From Pseudomonas sp. P5_109 (GTDB lineage Bacteria > Pseudomonadota > Gammaproteobacteria > Pseudomonadales > Pseudomonadaceae), in NCBI RefSeq assembly GCF_034009455.1, contig NZ_CP125380.1, positions 4,415,501 to 4,479,500 of the forward strand: a stretch of 64,000 bases of DNA, in the 5' to 3' direction. Made by a program: the position numbers and the translations under genes. Of the stretch, positions 8,032-17,719 are shown piece after piece (the first letter of the stretch is position 1; the number at the start of each line of letters is the position of its first letter). The notes under the pieces were generated by a model that made no database searches, was not told the origin of the DNA, and saw only the letters and a program-made list of their open reading frames with translations.

Positions 8032-9395
8032 TTTTTCCGCTCTCGATCGTCAGTTTGCTCGGCCTGGTCTGCCTCGGTTTGCTGGCCAGCCCTTATCCGT
8101 ATCTGGCGCCGGGAGCGGTACTGGGCCTGGTGGGGGTCACGGTGCTGTACCGCAAGCCGACCTGGGGCCTGCTGGGCATTGCCGCCATCCTGCCGTTCGA
8201 GGGCCTGTTCAAGGACAACATGCTGTCGGGCTCCAAGTTCCTCGGCGCCTCGCTGGCGCTGATCCTGATGCTGCAACTGGCGATCCACCAACTGCCGGCC
8301 GATCGCCTGCGCAGCAATATCTGGCGCTTGCTGGTCGGGTTCATGCTGCTGTACCTGCTCAGCCTGTTGAACACCGACGACATGGGCATCTCCCTGGGCC
8401 ACCTGCGCGAGCTGAGCGTCGGCCTGATCCTGTTTGTCATCACCCTGCTGGTCGGGCGTGAGTTGAACCTCGACATGTTCGCCCGGCTGGTCGCCATCAG
8501 TGTCGCGGTGACCTGCGCCATGGCCATGTTCTCGGCCAAGTACCAGGACGCGGGCCGTGCGTCCGGCTTGCTCAAGGACCCGAACAACTTTGCCCTGATG
8601 ATCGCCTTCGCCGTGCCCATGGCGCTGTTGCTGGTGGTGCGCAGCCCGAACCTGTTGCACCGGTTGTTCTGGGGCGGCTGCACGCTCCTGCTGTTGGGCG
8701 GCATGACCAAGACCGAATCCCGTTCGGGGCTGGTGGTGTTGTTCCTCAGCCTGTTGATCGGCGCGTGGCATTACCGTGCGCAGTTGCCACGCATTCGTCC
8801 GCGTCACCTGGGCTTTGCCATGCTCGGCCTGGCGATTGTGATTCCGCTGGGGCTGTACGCGATGCCGGCCGGTTACGTGGAGCGTATCCAGTCGCTGAGC
8901 ATCTTGAGCTCCGGGGCCAAGAGCCAGGACCCGTCCCTGGGCCGCCGTGCCTCCTACATTGTGGTCGGCAGCGGCATGATCGCCGAGAACCCCTTGCTCG
9001 GCACCGGCCCCGGCACGTTCCCGCTGCACTACGCCACCACCGGCTACGCCAAGGCCTTTTCCATCAAGGGCGAGACCGAAGACCTGTACCGTCGCGCCCA
9101 CAACACCTACCTGGAAATCTTCAGTGAACTGGGGATTCCCGCCGGCCTGATGTTCGTCGGCATGCTGGCCCTGGGGCTGTACAACCTGATGCGCGCGCGC
9201 CGCGCCTGGCTGTTGCGAGGGGACGCCGCGCAGGCCGCTGTAATGACCCACCTGAGCATGAGTTTTCTGTCGTTGACCTTGTTCCTGATGTTCCTCAGCG
9301 CACCGAACCACAAGTACCTGTGGATCATGCTCGCGTTAACCAGCGTGCTGCGCATGAAAGCCGAAGAAGCCCCGCGCAAAGAGGTCAGGGTATGA
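8028..9395 (+). CDS. O-antigen polymerase/ligase family membrane protein (Wzy-like)
   Basis: A 455-residue polytopic membrane protein with about ten hydrophobic helices and a large periplasmic loop (about residues 285-345) that contains the family's GTGPGTF and HNTYLEIFSELG motifs. These identify the Wzy_C/O-antigen ligase superfamily. In this operon with Wzx and Wzz it is most likely the polymerase that joins repeat units on the periplasmic face. GTG start overlaps the previous stop, and its own stop overlaps the next ATG. Polymerase versus ligase cannot be told from sequence alone. Confidence 0.88.
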   Translation: MIFPLSIVSLLGLVCLGLLASPYPYLAPGAVLGLVGVTVLYRKPTWGLLGIAAILPFEGLFKDNMLSGSKFLGASLALILMLQLAIHQLPADRLRSNIWRLLVGFMLLYLLSLLNTDDMGISLGHLRELSVGLILFVITLLVGRELNLDMFARLVAISVAVTCAMAMFSAKYQDAGRASGLLKDPNNFALMIAFAVPMALLLVVRSPNLLHRLFWGGCTLLLLGGMTKTESRSGLVVLFLSLLIGAWHYRAQLPRIRPRHLGFAMLGLAIVIPLGLYAMPAGYVERIQSLSILSSGAKSQDPSLGRRASYIVVGSGMIAENPLLGTGPGTFPLHYATTGYAKAFSIKGETEDLYRRAHNTYLEIFSELGIPAGLMFVGMLALGLYNLMRARRAWLLRGDAAQAAVMTHLSMSFLSLTLFLMFLSAPNHKYLWIMLALTSVLRMKAEEAPRKEVRV

Positions 9396-10360
9396 ACCGC
9401 ATCAGTATCGTCATCCCCATGTACAACGAGGCCCGGCACATCGCCCGGACCCTGCTCGCGGCACAACATGCCGCCGACACCGCCAACGTCGAATGCGAGT
9501 TGATCGTGGTCGATAACGGCTCCGACGACCAGGGCCCGCAGATTGCCCGACAGTTCGGCGCCCAGGTGCTGGTGCTGCCCGGCCTGCTCATCGGCGCCTT
9601 GCGCAATCGCGGCGCGGCAATTGCCAGTGGTGAATGGCTGGCCTTTATCGATGCCGACATCGAGATGCCCGAGAACTGGCTCAAGCTGCTGCTCGACCTC
9701 GAGTCCGGCGGCCAGGCCGATGTCATCGGCCTGGACCTGCACACCCCGGCCGAAGCGCCGTGGTACGCCGATGCCTGGCAGCGTCGCACCTTGCGCCCCA
9801 ACACCCGGTCGCCGCATGCCGTGCAATGGTTGCCCAGTTCCAACCTGCTGATGCGCCGTGGCTGGTTCGACAAGGTCGGCGGTTTCAACGAACAACTGCG
9901 CACCGGTGAGGACAAGGAGCTGACCATGCGCCTGGCCGACGCGGGCGCCAAGCTGCTCTCGGTCAACCAGAGCGTGGCGTTGCACTGGGGCTACGAAGGC
10001 AGTTGGCGGGAATGGATGGGCAAGGAATTGTGGCGCCAGGGCAGTCATCTGCAACTGCTGCGTACCCATGGCCCGAGCCTGCGCTTGCTGCGCTTTCCGC
10101 TGCTGTCGATCGGTGCCTGGATTCTCGATTTCATGGCGATCTCCGCGTTGTTCAACGGCTTCCCCCATCACGCCGTATTCATGCTGATGCTGACCAGCCT
10201 GCCAGCATTGGTGCTGAGCCTGCGTCAAAGCGCCAAACACCACGACACGCTCCTGACCCTGCAACTGTGGGGCCTGCACTGGGTGCGCCTGCACCTGGCG
10301 GGCGCCGCGTTCATCCTCAGTCTTTGTCATTGGAATGCCAGGAGGCCCGCCCGTGGCTGA
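9392..10360 (+). CDS. Glycosyltransferase family 2
   Basis: Inverting GT-A transferase of 322 residues. Motifs are SIVIPMYNEARHI at the N-terminus, VVDNGSDD, the metal-binding FIDADIEMP (DxD) and a C-terminal GEDKELTMRLAD block that resembles the ED acceptor motif. A hydrophobic C-terminal third suggests membrane attachment. The ATG at 9392 overlaps the preceding TGA. It presumably extends the repeat unit; donor and linkage are unknown. The next gene begins within its last codons. Confidence 0.88.
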   Translation: MNRISIVIPMYNEARHIARTLLAAQHAADTANVECELIVVDNGSDDQGPQIARQFGAQVLVLPGLLIGALRNRGAAIASGEWLAFIDADIEMPENWLKLLLDLESGGQADVIGLDLHTPAEAPWYADAWQRRTLRPNTRSPHAVQWLPSSNLLMRRGWFDKVGGFNEQLRTGEDKELTMRLADAGAKLLSVNQSVALHWGYEGSWREWMGKELWRQGSHLQLLRTHGPSLRLLRFPLLSIGAWILDFMAISALFNGFPHHAVFMLMLTSLPALVLSLRQSAKHHDTLLTLQLWGLHWVRLHLAGAAFILSLCHWNARRPARG

Positions 10361-11489
10361 ATTCATTTTCTGGTTGTGCCTGTTGCTGCCGGTTTACGCC
10401 TACCTCGGCTATCCCCTGTTGCTGACCTTGCTGGCACCGCTGTACCCCGCACCGCGCCACGGACCGGCACAACCGATGGACGTGAGCATCGTGATTGCCG
10501 CGCACAACGAGGCGCGGCATATCGAAGAAAAACTGCGCACCGTGCTGGCCCAGGATTACCAGGCCCGTTCGCTGCACATCATCCTCGCCAGCGACGGTTC
10601 GACCGACGACACCGTGGCCTGCGCACGCAAGATCGAAGACCCGCGCATCAGCGTGCTCGACCTGCCCCGCCAGGGCAAGGCGGCGACGCTCAATGCCGGG
10701 GTCGCGATCAGCAGCGGCGAGATCCTGGTGTTCACCGACGCCGACAACCAATGGTCCACCGACACCCTCGGCCACTTGCTCGCGCCGCTCAACGACCCGC
10801 AAGTCGGTGGCTGCGCCGGGCACATGGTGATCCCGGTGACTGGCAAGGGCTTGAGCATCGGCGACAGCCTGTATCGGCACTACGAAGGCTGGCTGCGCTA
10901 CGTGGAAAATCGCACCGGCTGCATGGTTTCCGCCGACGGCGCATTGCTCGCCCTGCGCCGCGAGTTGTTCCAGAACGTGCCGGCGGAGGTCAACGACGAT
11001 TTCTTCATCAGTACCTGTGCGCCGGTGGCGTTCAAAAAGATTGTCTACGTGCCAGAGGCCCGGGTGATCGACCAGGGCGTGGACGAAGCCGACAAGCAAT
11101 TGCGCCGCCGCCAGCGCGTCACGGTCGGTGGCCTGCAAAGCCTGGCCCAGCGCCGTGAGCTGCTCAATCCGCTGACCCACGGCCTGTATGCGCTTGCCTT
11201 GATCAGCCACAAGCTGATCCGGCGTCTGGCGCCGATCCTGTTGCTGCCGTTGCTGCTGAGCAATTTCTGGCTGTGGGAGGACCACGGCTTTTATCGCCTG
11301 AGCCTGATCGCACAACTGCTCGGCTACACGGTGGCCATTGCCGGCCTGCTGGATTCGCAACACCGCTTGCCCAAACCCTTTAGCCTCGCCGCGTTCCTTC
11401 TGGTGACCCTTGCCGGAATGAGCATCGGCCTGTGGCAGTTCCTGCGCGGCCAGCGTTATGCCCAATGGAACCCCGAGCAAAATCGATGA
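10353..11489 (+). CDS. Membrane glycosyltransferase family 2 (processive-like topology)
   Basis: A 378-residue GT2 enzyme with an N-terminal membrane helix (residues 3-30), a cytoplasmic GT-A domain (SIVIAAHNEARHIEEKL, DGSTDDT, FTDADNQW) and three or four C-terminal helices. Downstream motifs include a DDFF element and QxxRR-like QLRRRQRV, as in BcsA/NodC-type synthases. GTG 10353 is preferred because AGGAGG at 10340-10345 sits seven bases upstream; the ATG at 10335 would precede that site. It probably adds one sugar of the repeat unit. A processive role is possible, but the Wzx/Wzy context argues against it. Confidence 0.86.
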   Translation: MAEFIFWLCLLLPVYAYLGYPLLLTLLAPLYPAPRHGPAQPMDVSIVIAAHNEARHIEEKLRTVLAQDYQARSLHIILASDGSTDDTVACARKIEDPRISVLDLPRQGKAATLNAGVAISSGEILVFTDADNQWSTDTLGHLLAPLNDPQVGGCAGHMVIPVTGKGLSIGDSLYRHYEGWLRYVENRTGCMVSADGALLALRRELFQNVPAEVNDDFFISTCAPVAFKKIVYVPEARVIDQGVDEADKQLRRRQRVTVGGLQSLAQRRELLNPLTHGLYALALISHKLIRRLAPILLLPLLLSNFWLWEDHGFYRLSLIAQLLGYTVAIAGLLDSQHRLPKPFSLAAFLLVTLAGMSIGLWQFLRGQRYAQWNPEQNR

Positions 11490-11501
11490 GAGGCGTGTGC
11501 C

Positions 11502-12503
11502 ATGGCGATCAAGCAACTGTTAAAACGCACCAGTGGCTGGCTGTACCTCAACTCCCCGGTCGGGCGCAATCAATTGCACGGCGCCGGGGTGATCCTGATG
11601 CTGCACCGGGTGCTCGCCAGCGACCAGGCCGCCGCACTGCCCCACCGCAATGAACTGTGCGTCGGGCCAAAGGCTTTTGAACATCTGCTGGTGTGGTTGA
11701 AAAAACACTTCGACTGCGTGCCGCTGATGGACATTCTGCAACCGGGTGCGCTGCGCTCGGAGCGGCCGAAAGTGGCGCTGACCTTCGACGACGGCTGGCG
11801 CGACAACGCGGTGAATGCCTTCCCGTTTCTGCACAGATACCAGGTGCCGGCGAGCATCTTCCTGTCTACCGATTTCATCGGCAGCCGCCAGCGGTTCTGG
11901 TGGGAAAGCATCGGCGAAACCCTGTGGAACAGCCATGGCGAAACCGCGCGCCGACACCTGGTCGAATGCCTGAAACATCTCGGCCGCCCGTTACCGACCC
12001 TGTGCGATGACCCGGATGAGCACCGCCGCAGCCTGGCGCTTCTGCACTATTTGCAGAACCTGAAAACCCTGTCGCCGCAGGACCTCAATCGCCTGACCGA
12101 CGAATGCCCGCAAGACTCGTTGCCCCAGGCGCTGGACTGGCAGCAAGTGCGCAACCTGGAAGCCTCGGGCCTGGTGCGCTTCGGCCCCCATGGGGCCAGC
12201 CACGCCATCCTCACCGGTCTCGACGATCAACGCCTGGAAGAAGAACTGAGCCGCAGTCGCGATGCGCTGCGCCACGGCTGCAACCGGCCGTTGCCGGTGT
12301 ATTGCTACCCCAATGGCGACAACGATGCGCGGGTGCGGCAACAGGTGGCCCGGCATGACTTCCCGTTTGCCCTGGGCACCGGCACCGGCATTTATCGGGG
12401 AACCGAGGATCCCCTGGCGCTGCCACGCTTCGGCGTCAGCCAGCGTACCGCGCGCAATCCCGAGCTGTTGTCCTGGCGCATCTACCGTGGGGCACGTCCA
12501 TGA
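11502..12503 (+). CDS. Polysaccharide deacetylase family protein
   Basis: NodB-fold carbohydrate esterase (CE4) of 333 residues. The catalytic TFDDGW motif is near residues 90-95 and VYCYPNGDND lies near the C-terminus, where the family has its RxPYG-like block. No signal peptide is obvious, so it may act in the cytoplasm or at the membrane, as in related EPS clusters. It probably removes acetyl groups from the repeat unit or a precursor. It overlaps the flippase gene by 4 bases. A second deacetylase of a different family lies at 17691. Confidence 0.86.
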   Translation: MAIKQLLKRTSGWLYLNSPVGRNQLHGAGVILMLHRVLASDQAAALPHRNELCVGPKAFEHLLVWLKKHFDCVPLMDILQPGALRSERPKVALTFDDGWRDNAVNAFPFLHRYQVPASIFLSTDFIGSRQRFWWESIGETLWNSHGETARRHLVECLKHLGRPLPTLCDDPDEHRRSLALLHYLQNLKTLSPQDLNRLTDECPQDSLPQALDWQQVRNLEASGLVRFGPHGASHAILTGLDDQRLEEELSRSRDALRHGCNRPLPVYCYPNGDNDARVRQQVARHDFPFALGTGTGIYRGTEDPLALPRFGVSQRTARNPELLSWRIYRGARP

Positions 12504-13804
12504 GCCGCAGCAATTACCTCAAGCACCTGGCCCTGAGCATGGGCACCAAGCTGGCGATGATCGCCCTGCGCTTGCTGCGCAACGTGCTGCTGGCGCGGAT
12601 TCTCGGCCCCAGCGAACGGGGTCTGTTTGCCTTGCTCAGCACCCTGCCCGACCTGATCAGCGCCGCCACCAGCGGCGGCTTGAATTCGGCGGTGGGCTAT
12701 CAGGCGGCCAAGCAACGACCGATGGGCCTGCTGCTCAGCCAGGTGCTGGTGTTCGGTTGCCTGTTGGCGGCGTTGCTGACCTTGCTGGTGGTGGCGCTGA
12801 CCCGCGAGTTCGGCAGTGAACTGGACATCACCACGCAACTGGGCCTGCTCGCCTGGCTGTTGCTGCTGGCGGTGCCGCTGACCGTGCTCAAAAGCGGTTT
12901 GCTGACCCTGCACAACGCTTCCGGCGGCGTGGTCGCCTTCAATGCCTTGCGCCTGATCGAATCGCTGGCGCCGCTGCTGCTGTTCCTCGCCCTGTTCTGG
13001 ATGTGGAAAAGCGCGGCACTGGAAGCGGCGCTGATCAGCTGGCTGGCGGGCATCAGCCTGGTGGTGCTGGTCGGTTGGCTGTGGCTCAAGCGCAACCAGC
13101 CGCTGACCCTGCAATGGGACCGCGCCAGCCAGAACGAACTGCTGCGCTACAGTGCCCGCAGCCATCCGGACCTGCTGTTCCAGCAAGTGATCCTGCGCTC
13201 CGACTACCTGTTCATCGGCGCCCTGCTCGGCAGCACCGCGCTGGGTCATTACGCCATGGCCAGTGCCGCCGCCGAGTTGCTGCTGATCGTCCCGGAAGCG
13301 GTGACCACGCCGCTGATGAAACGCCTGCTGCAACAGGAAGAAGGCATCGACAAAGTCACGCCGCTGGCCTTGCGCCTGACGGCCACGGTGATGCTCGGCG
13401 CTTGCCTGAGCATGGCTCTGATCGGCGAGTGGCTGATCGTCACCCTGTTCGGCGTGGCCTATCAACCGGCCTATCCGGCGTTGCTCGCGCTGCTGCCGGG
13501 CCTGCTCGGGCTGTGCTACGCGAGCATCCTGCGCCTGGATTTGCTGGGCAAGAATCGGCCCGGTTCGATTTCCCTGTTGATGGGCCTCGGTGCCTTGCTC
13601 AACCTGGCGCTGAACCTGGTATTGATCCCGGCCTACGGCATCGTCGGCGCGGCGGCAGCCTCGTCCATTGCCTACCTGGCGGTGACGGTCGCGCTGCTGG
13701 TGATGTATTGCCGCCTGAGCCAGGTGCCGTTCTGGCAAACCCTGATCATCCTGCCCAGCGATATCGCGCCGATGCTGTTGGTCCTGCAGCGGAAGTCGGC
13801 ATGA
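12500..13804 (+). CDS. Oligosaccharide flippase (Wzx-like)
   Basis: MOP-superfamily membrane protein of 434 residues with about twelve hydrophobic segments. The N-terminal helix block LAMSMGTK-like start (residues 8-30), the RILGPSERG loop after helix 1, and the late small-residue helix GIVGAAAASSIAYLAV are typical of polysaccharide flippases. It would move the lipid-linked repeat unit to the periplasmic side for Wzy. Both its ends overlap neighbours (ATGA), which indicates one transcript. Confidence 0.9.
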   Translation: MSRSNYLKHLALSMGTKLAMIALRLLRNVLLARILGPSERGLFALLSTLPDLISAATSGGLNSAVGYQAAKQRPMGLLLSQVLVFGCLLAALLTLLVVALTREFGSELDITTQLGLLAWLLLLAVPLTVLKSGLLTLHNASGGVVAFNALRLIESLAPLLLFLALFWMWKSAALEAALISWLAGISLVVLVGWLWLKRNQPLTLQWDRASQNELLRYSARSHPDLLFQQVILRSDYLFIGALLGSTALGHYAMASAAAELLLIVPEAVTTPLMKRLLQQEEGIDKVTPLALRLTATVMLGACLSMALIGEWLIVTLFGVAYQPAYPALLALLPGLLGLCYASILRLDLLGKNRPGSISLLMGLGALLNLALNLVLIPAYGIVGAAAASSIAYLAVTVALLVMYCRLSQVPFWQTLIILPSDIAPMLLVLQRKSA

Positions 13805-15720
13805 AGTATTTCGCCCTGCTGGTGAGCCTTGGCCTGACCGTCGATGCCTACGCCGGGCCGATGCGCTGGGCTGATATCCGTGACGGCAGCCTGTACCTGC
13901 AAACCGATCGCCCCGACACCCTGACCGTGCAATGGGTGCCGGCGTGGCAGGCCGGAGCCAATGAAGAGCACCTGTACCTGCTCGATGGCCAGGGCAAGCT
14001 CGAGGGTGAGCGGGCGATCGCCGCCGCCGAGACCCAGGGCACCCAGCGCTGGCCACTGGCACCGGGCGCCAGCCCTTATCGCCTGGAGATTCCGGGCTAC
14101 AGTTTCCGCCGCTACCGCGTGGAACACGACGAACGCACGGTGGCGCTGTTCGCCCCGGCCAAGGTGCATTTCAGCGCGGAAACCCGTGACGGCGATGAGC
14201 TGTATTTCAAGGTCGCGGCCGGGGAACACGCGGTGCTCGCCGGCAAGTTCCACGACGGTGTCAGCGCCCTGCAAGCCCAGCGCCTGGGGGATGGCCAGCA
14301 ACTGACGCTGACCCTCAAGCCCTACCGTGCCTACTGGCAGTTCGACAAGGCCGAGCTGCCGGTCGCCAATAGCGATCAGGTCTGGCGCCTGCGCCTGCAA
14401 GGCAGCGGCAAAGCGGCGTTCTGGCTCGATGGCACGGCCAATCTGTTCGCGCAGAATCCGCAACAGCTCAAGCCCCTGCGCGAGGACGATGGCCGGACCC
14501 GGCTGACCCTGCACAAGGAACTGCTCGGCAACACGCCGAACCTGGGCATCGCCCTCCCCTACGTGATGCCACCGCCTTCCAGTTTTGCCGTGCTCGATGC
14601 GCTCAAACCGCAGGCGGCGACTTACTACAGCCTCGTCGACATCATGGCCACGCGGCCGCACTACGAGGACGCGTTCCGGCGCCTGTACCAGGACCGTTTC
14701 GGCATCACCCAGGACATCACCTTGCTGGCCGGCAGCCAGCGCCAGGCCGAACTGCGCGCCGACAGCACCAGCAATGGCGGCCTCGAAGCCTGGTTGGCCG
14801 CAACACGCGCCCTGGGTGGCAAGGGCACGCACTACATCGGTTTTGCCGACGAGCCGAACCTCAACTACCCGGACTACGCCAGTTTCCAGACCGTGTTCAA
14901 CAGCATGGCCCGGCAGGTGCGCAGCAACCCGGACAACGCCAGGGCCGGCGTGCGCATCGCCATCCCGGCCAGCTCGCGTTTTATCAACGGCCCGTTGGCT
15001 GACCACGCCAGCGAGCGGCGCGGCATCGATTGGGCCCGGCGCCTGTTGCAAGACAACGGCGAGCAGATTGACGCCCTGGCCTGGCACGAATGGATGATCC
15101 GCGACCTGCTCGCCACCCGCGTCTACCGCGACAGCGTACGCCGTGCCGCTGAACTGGTGGGGCTCGACGCCCAGGGTCGGCCGCGCAAGGCCTTGTTGCT
15201 CGACCAGACCAACATGTCCAGCGGGGCCAGCCTCAGCCCTTACGACCAGGAAACCCACTACGCGTCATTGTGGTGGGCCTCGGTGGTGATCAATGCCTCC
15301 CAGGACGGCCTGCTCGACATGCTCGGCTGGTTCCAGGCCGCCGACGAGCCCGAGTACCCCAAAGGCATGCTGCGGGTGCTCGGCAACGATCATTTCGAAC
15401 TCAAACCAGTCGGCCTGGCCCAGCAGTTCATCCAGCAACACTGGCTGCACAATGTGGTGCGCCTGGACAACGACGCCTTCGAAGTCGATGTGCTGGCCAT
15501 GGCCGACGACCTCAAGCGCACGCTGCTGGGGGTGAACAAGGGCACGCGCTTGCAGCGTGTCGACCTCAGCGGTGCGGCCTGTCCGCTGGGCAAGGGTTCC
15601 TTGCGTTATTTCGGCGCCGACAACCGCAGCCGCGACGCACCGTTCAACTGCCGGGACGGTCGCGTGAGCTTCGAACTGCCCGGGCAAACCCTGTTCGCCC
15701 TCAGCTGGATCGCCTCATGA
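13801..15720 (+). CDS. Secreted glycoside-hydrolase-like protein of unknown family
   Basis: A 639-residue protein with a signal peptide (cleavage likely after AYA, residues 16-18), a beta-rich N-terminal half, and a C-terminal half from about residue 262 that looks like a TIM-barrel glycosidase. Candidate catalytic segments are GFADEPN (Asp350-Glu351-Pro352, like the NEP motif of clan GH-A), AWHEW (Glu430), LLLDQTN and AADEPEY (Glu516). By position it could be the EPS-trimming hydrolase, like PslG in the Psl operon. I do not recognise a named family, so the activity is inferred from fold-like motifs only. The ATG overlaps the flippase stop. Confidence 0.7.
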   Translation: MKYFALLVSLGLTVDAYAGPMRWADIRDGSLYLQTDRPDTLTVQWVPAWQAGANEEHLYLLDGQGKLEGERAIAAAETQGTQRWPLAPGASPYRLEIPGYSFRRYRVEHDERTVALFAPAKVHFSAETRDGDELYFKVAAGEHAVLAGKFHDGVSALQAQRLGDGQQLTLTLKPYRAYWQFDKAELPVANSDQVWRLRLQGSGKAAFWLDGTANLFAQNPQQLKPLREDDGRTRLTLHKELLGNTPNLGIALPYVMPPPSSFAVLDALKPQAATYYSLVDIMATRPHYEDAFRRLYQDRFGITQDITLLAGSQRQAELRADSTSNGGLEAWLAATRALGGKGTHYIGFADEPNLNYPDYASFQTVFNSMARQVRSNPDNARAGVRIAIPASSRFINGPLADHASERRGIDWARRLLQDNGEQIDALAWHEWMIRDLLATRVYRDSVRRAAELVGLDAQGRPRKALLLDQTNMSSGASLSPYDQETHYASLWWASVVINASQDGLLDMLGWFQAADEPEYPKGMLRVLGNDHFELKPVGLAQQFIQQHWLHNVVRLDNDAFEVDVLAMADDLKRTLLGVNKGTRLQRVDLSGAACPLGKGSLRYFGADNRSRDAPFNCRDGRVSFELPGQTLFALSWIAS

Positions 15721-15807
15721 CCGCCCTTCTTGTGCTTGGCCGCGTCGGCATTTCGCCGCGCGCAGGAATCACTCCACTCACGGGCAATCCCGTCAGGAGC
15801 CAACAAC

Positions 15808-16497
15808 ATGAGTGCAATGCATAAACTCAGCGAACACATCAGACAAAAAGGCCTGAGCGCCACCCTGAAAAAAGCCTGGAAGCACTATGTGTTTTCCCAC
15901 CAGGAACTGCTGTGGATGGAGCGCGACCTGGTCAGCCCGGTGCCACCGTACAAACTCAAGGCCTACCCGCCGCTACGGGTGGTCAGCATCACCCCGGAAA
16001 ACGCCGTGGCCTTCACCCGCTACTTCGGTGACCGGGTAGAGACCATGGCCGAACTGGCCCGGGAGGGTTACACCGGGCAAATGCACCTGGACGACAAGGG
16101 TGACGCGGTGGCGTTCATCTGGGGTGCCGCGCGCAACTATCACGACAAGCACTACTACGGCTGCTGGTTCCCGGTAAAGCCGGGCGAATTCTTCGAGTTC
16201 GGCGGTGAGCTGACCAGGGCCTACTGGGGCACCAAATTGTCGATGGACCTGCAGACCGAGCTGTGGAAAGCCATGTACGCCCAGGGCTGCAACAAGGTCG
16301 TGGACGTGTGCGAGTGGCACAACATCCCCGCGCTCAAGCTGCATATACGCACCGGCTACAGCGAACAGGGACGCATCATGAACGTCTACGAACTGTTTGG
16401 CCGCTGGCGCTTCTTCCGCGAAACACGCTACACCGGCTCGCGCCTGGATACCTTGCGCAAACCGGTGCGTGAACCTGCCACTGCCGAGGCGACGTGA
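15808..16497 (+). CDS. GNAT-like acyltransferase associated with EPS operon
   Basis: A 229-residue cytoplasmic protein that resembles GCN5-type N-acetyltransferases at its C-terminal half (GCNKVVDVCEWHNIPALKLHIRTGY, split here as GCNKVVDVCEWHN then PALKLHIRTGY, which is the usual CoA/acceptor helix-strand region). The N-terminal 60 residues are charged and helical. AGGAG at 15795-15799 supports ATG 15808, 87 bases after the previous stop. A close paralogue is at 18790-19488; the two share long identical stretches such as LLWMERDLVSPVPP. It probably acylates a precursor sugar, which is an inference. Confidence 0.75.
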   Translation: MSAMHKLSEHIRQKGLSATLKKAWKHYVFSHQELLWMERDLVSPVPPYKLKAYPPLRVVSITPENAVAFTRYFGDRVETMAELAREGYTGQMHLDDKGDAVAFIWGAARNYHDKHYYGCWFPVKPGEFFEFGGELTRAYWGTKLSMDLQTELWKAMYAQGCNKVVDVCEWHNIPALKLHIRTGYSEQGRIMNVYELFGRWRFFRETRYTGSRLDTLRKPVREPATAEAT

Positions 16498-16501
16498 TCT
16501 C

Positions 16502-17719
16502 ATGACCGTACGATTCGAATGGCGCACGTCACTGTGTGCCCACGACTTTCCGACAGCGGCTTACGAAGCGCTGCGCCAGCGTGTAACGGACCACACACCG
16601 TTCAACACCCTGGCCTGGTTATGCGCATCGGAACAGGCACTCAAACCCGGCGAGCCGTTGCACGTATTGCTCGGCTGGCAGGGTGAGGAACTGGTGCTGT
16701 GCCTGCCGCTGGTGGCGTCCGTGGAACGCTTCGCGCGTTTGCCATTTCGGGTCCTGCATCATTTGGGTTATCCCCTCGCTGACCGCCTCGCCCTGCTGAC
16801 GAGGCTGGACGGCGACTCCATGCACAAGGCGCTGACGCAGATCCGTCAACGCCTGCCCCACTCCGTGCTGCAACTCAACGAACTGGCAGGCGCCACGGCC
16901 GATGCACAGGCCCTGGCGCCCTGGCAGGCGCACAGCTCGACCGCCGAACAACGCCTCAGCTGCCGGGTGCCGGTGCACCTGATCAGCGAGGCCGACCATC
17001 AGGAAGTCTCCGGTGACCCGCGCTACAAATTGCGCCGCGCACGCAAACGCATCGCCGCGTGCGGTGCCCAGGTGCGACGCATTATCCCCGACGCCCTGAC
17101 CATGGGCCCACTGTTGCAGGAAATCAGTGAAGTCGAAGCGGTGAGCTGGAAAGGCGATGAAGGGGTCGGGATCTTTTCCGACGCACGCCATCGCCAGTGG
17201 ATGGATCGTGCCTTCACCGCCCTGGCGGCCCGCGGCCTGGTACGGGTGGTGGTCCTGGAGCTGGAGGGGCGCTGCATCAGCTATCGCCTCGGCCTGCTGG
17301 AACAGGGCCGGCTGTACGACTACAACCTGGCGTTCCTGCCGCAGTACGCCGACCTGGGCAGCGGCCGGGTATTGCTCGAAGAGTGGATTCGCTGGGGCCT
17401 GGAAGACCACTGGCAGTGGATCGATGCGTCACGGGTCAGCCTGGAAAACTCCAGCCATCAACTGCACGAACGCATGACCGGGCAACTGCAACACTGGCGC
17501 TGGAGTTTTTACTCCTGGCGCCCGGGTGGACTGGTGCTGGGACTGGCCTTGCGGGTCTGGCAACGCTTCAAACCCCGATTGCAGCTCTGGCGCGCCCGGC
17601 GCGCGGCGGCCGCAATCGCAACCCCGGCGCCCGTCGCGACAGCGGCTGTCAAAACGCCTGCGCCTACGGAAAAACAAAAGGAGGGTGAACATGCCTCGGC
17701 AAGTGATAGTCAACGCTGA
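16502..17719 (+). CDS. CelD/FemAB-like acyltransferase (GNAT family)
   Basis: A 405-residue protein of the Acetyltransf_6 (CelD/BcsL) group, often found in cellulose and EPS operons. The recognisable core runs from RYKLRRARKRI (about 178-188) through EAVSWKGDEGVG and VLELEGRCISYRLG to LEEWIRWGLEDHWQWID. The C-terminal 60 residues are Ala/Pro/Lys-rich and low-complexity. It starts four bases after the preceding stop and its 3' end overlaps the ChbG-like gene by 29 bases. Likely role: transfer of an acyl group to a sugar of the repeat unit or to the lipid intermediate. Confidence 0.8.
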   Translation: MTVRFEWRTSLCAHDFPTAAYEALRQRVTDHTPFNTLAWLCASEQALKPGEPLHVLLGWQGEELVLCLPLVASVERFARLPFRVLHHLGYPLADRLALLTRLDGDSMHKALTQIRQRLPHSVLQLNELAGATADAQALAPWQAHSSTAEQRLSCRVPVHLISEADHQEVSGDPRYKLRRARKRIAACGAQVRRIIPDALTMGPLLQEISEVEAVSWKGDEGVGIFSDARHRQWMDRAFTALAARGLVRVVVLELEGRCISYRLGLLEQGRLYDYNLAFLPQYADLGSGRVLLEEWIRWGLEDHWQWIDASRVSLENSSHQLHERMTGQLQHWRWSFYSWRPGGLVLGLALRVWQRFKPRLQLWRARRAAAAIATPAPVATAAVKTPAPTEKQKEGEHASASDSQR

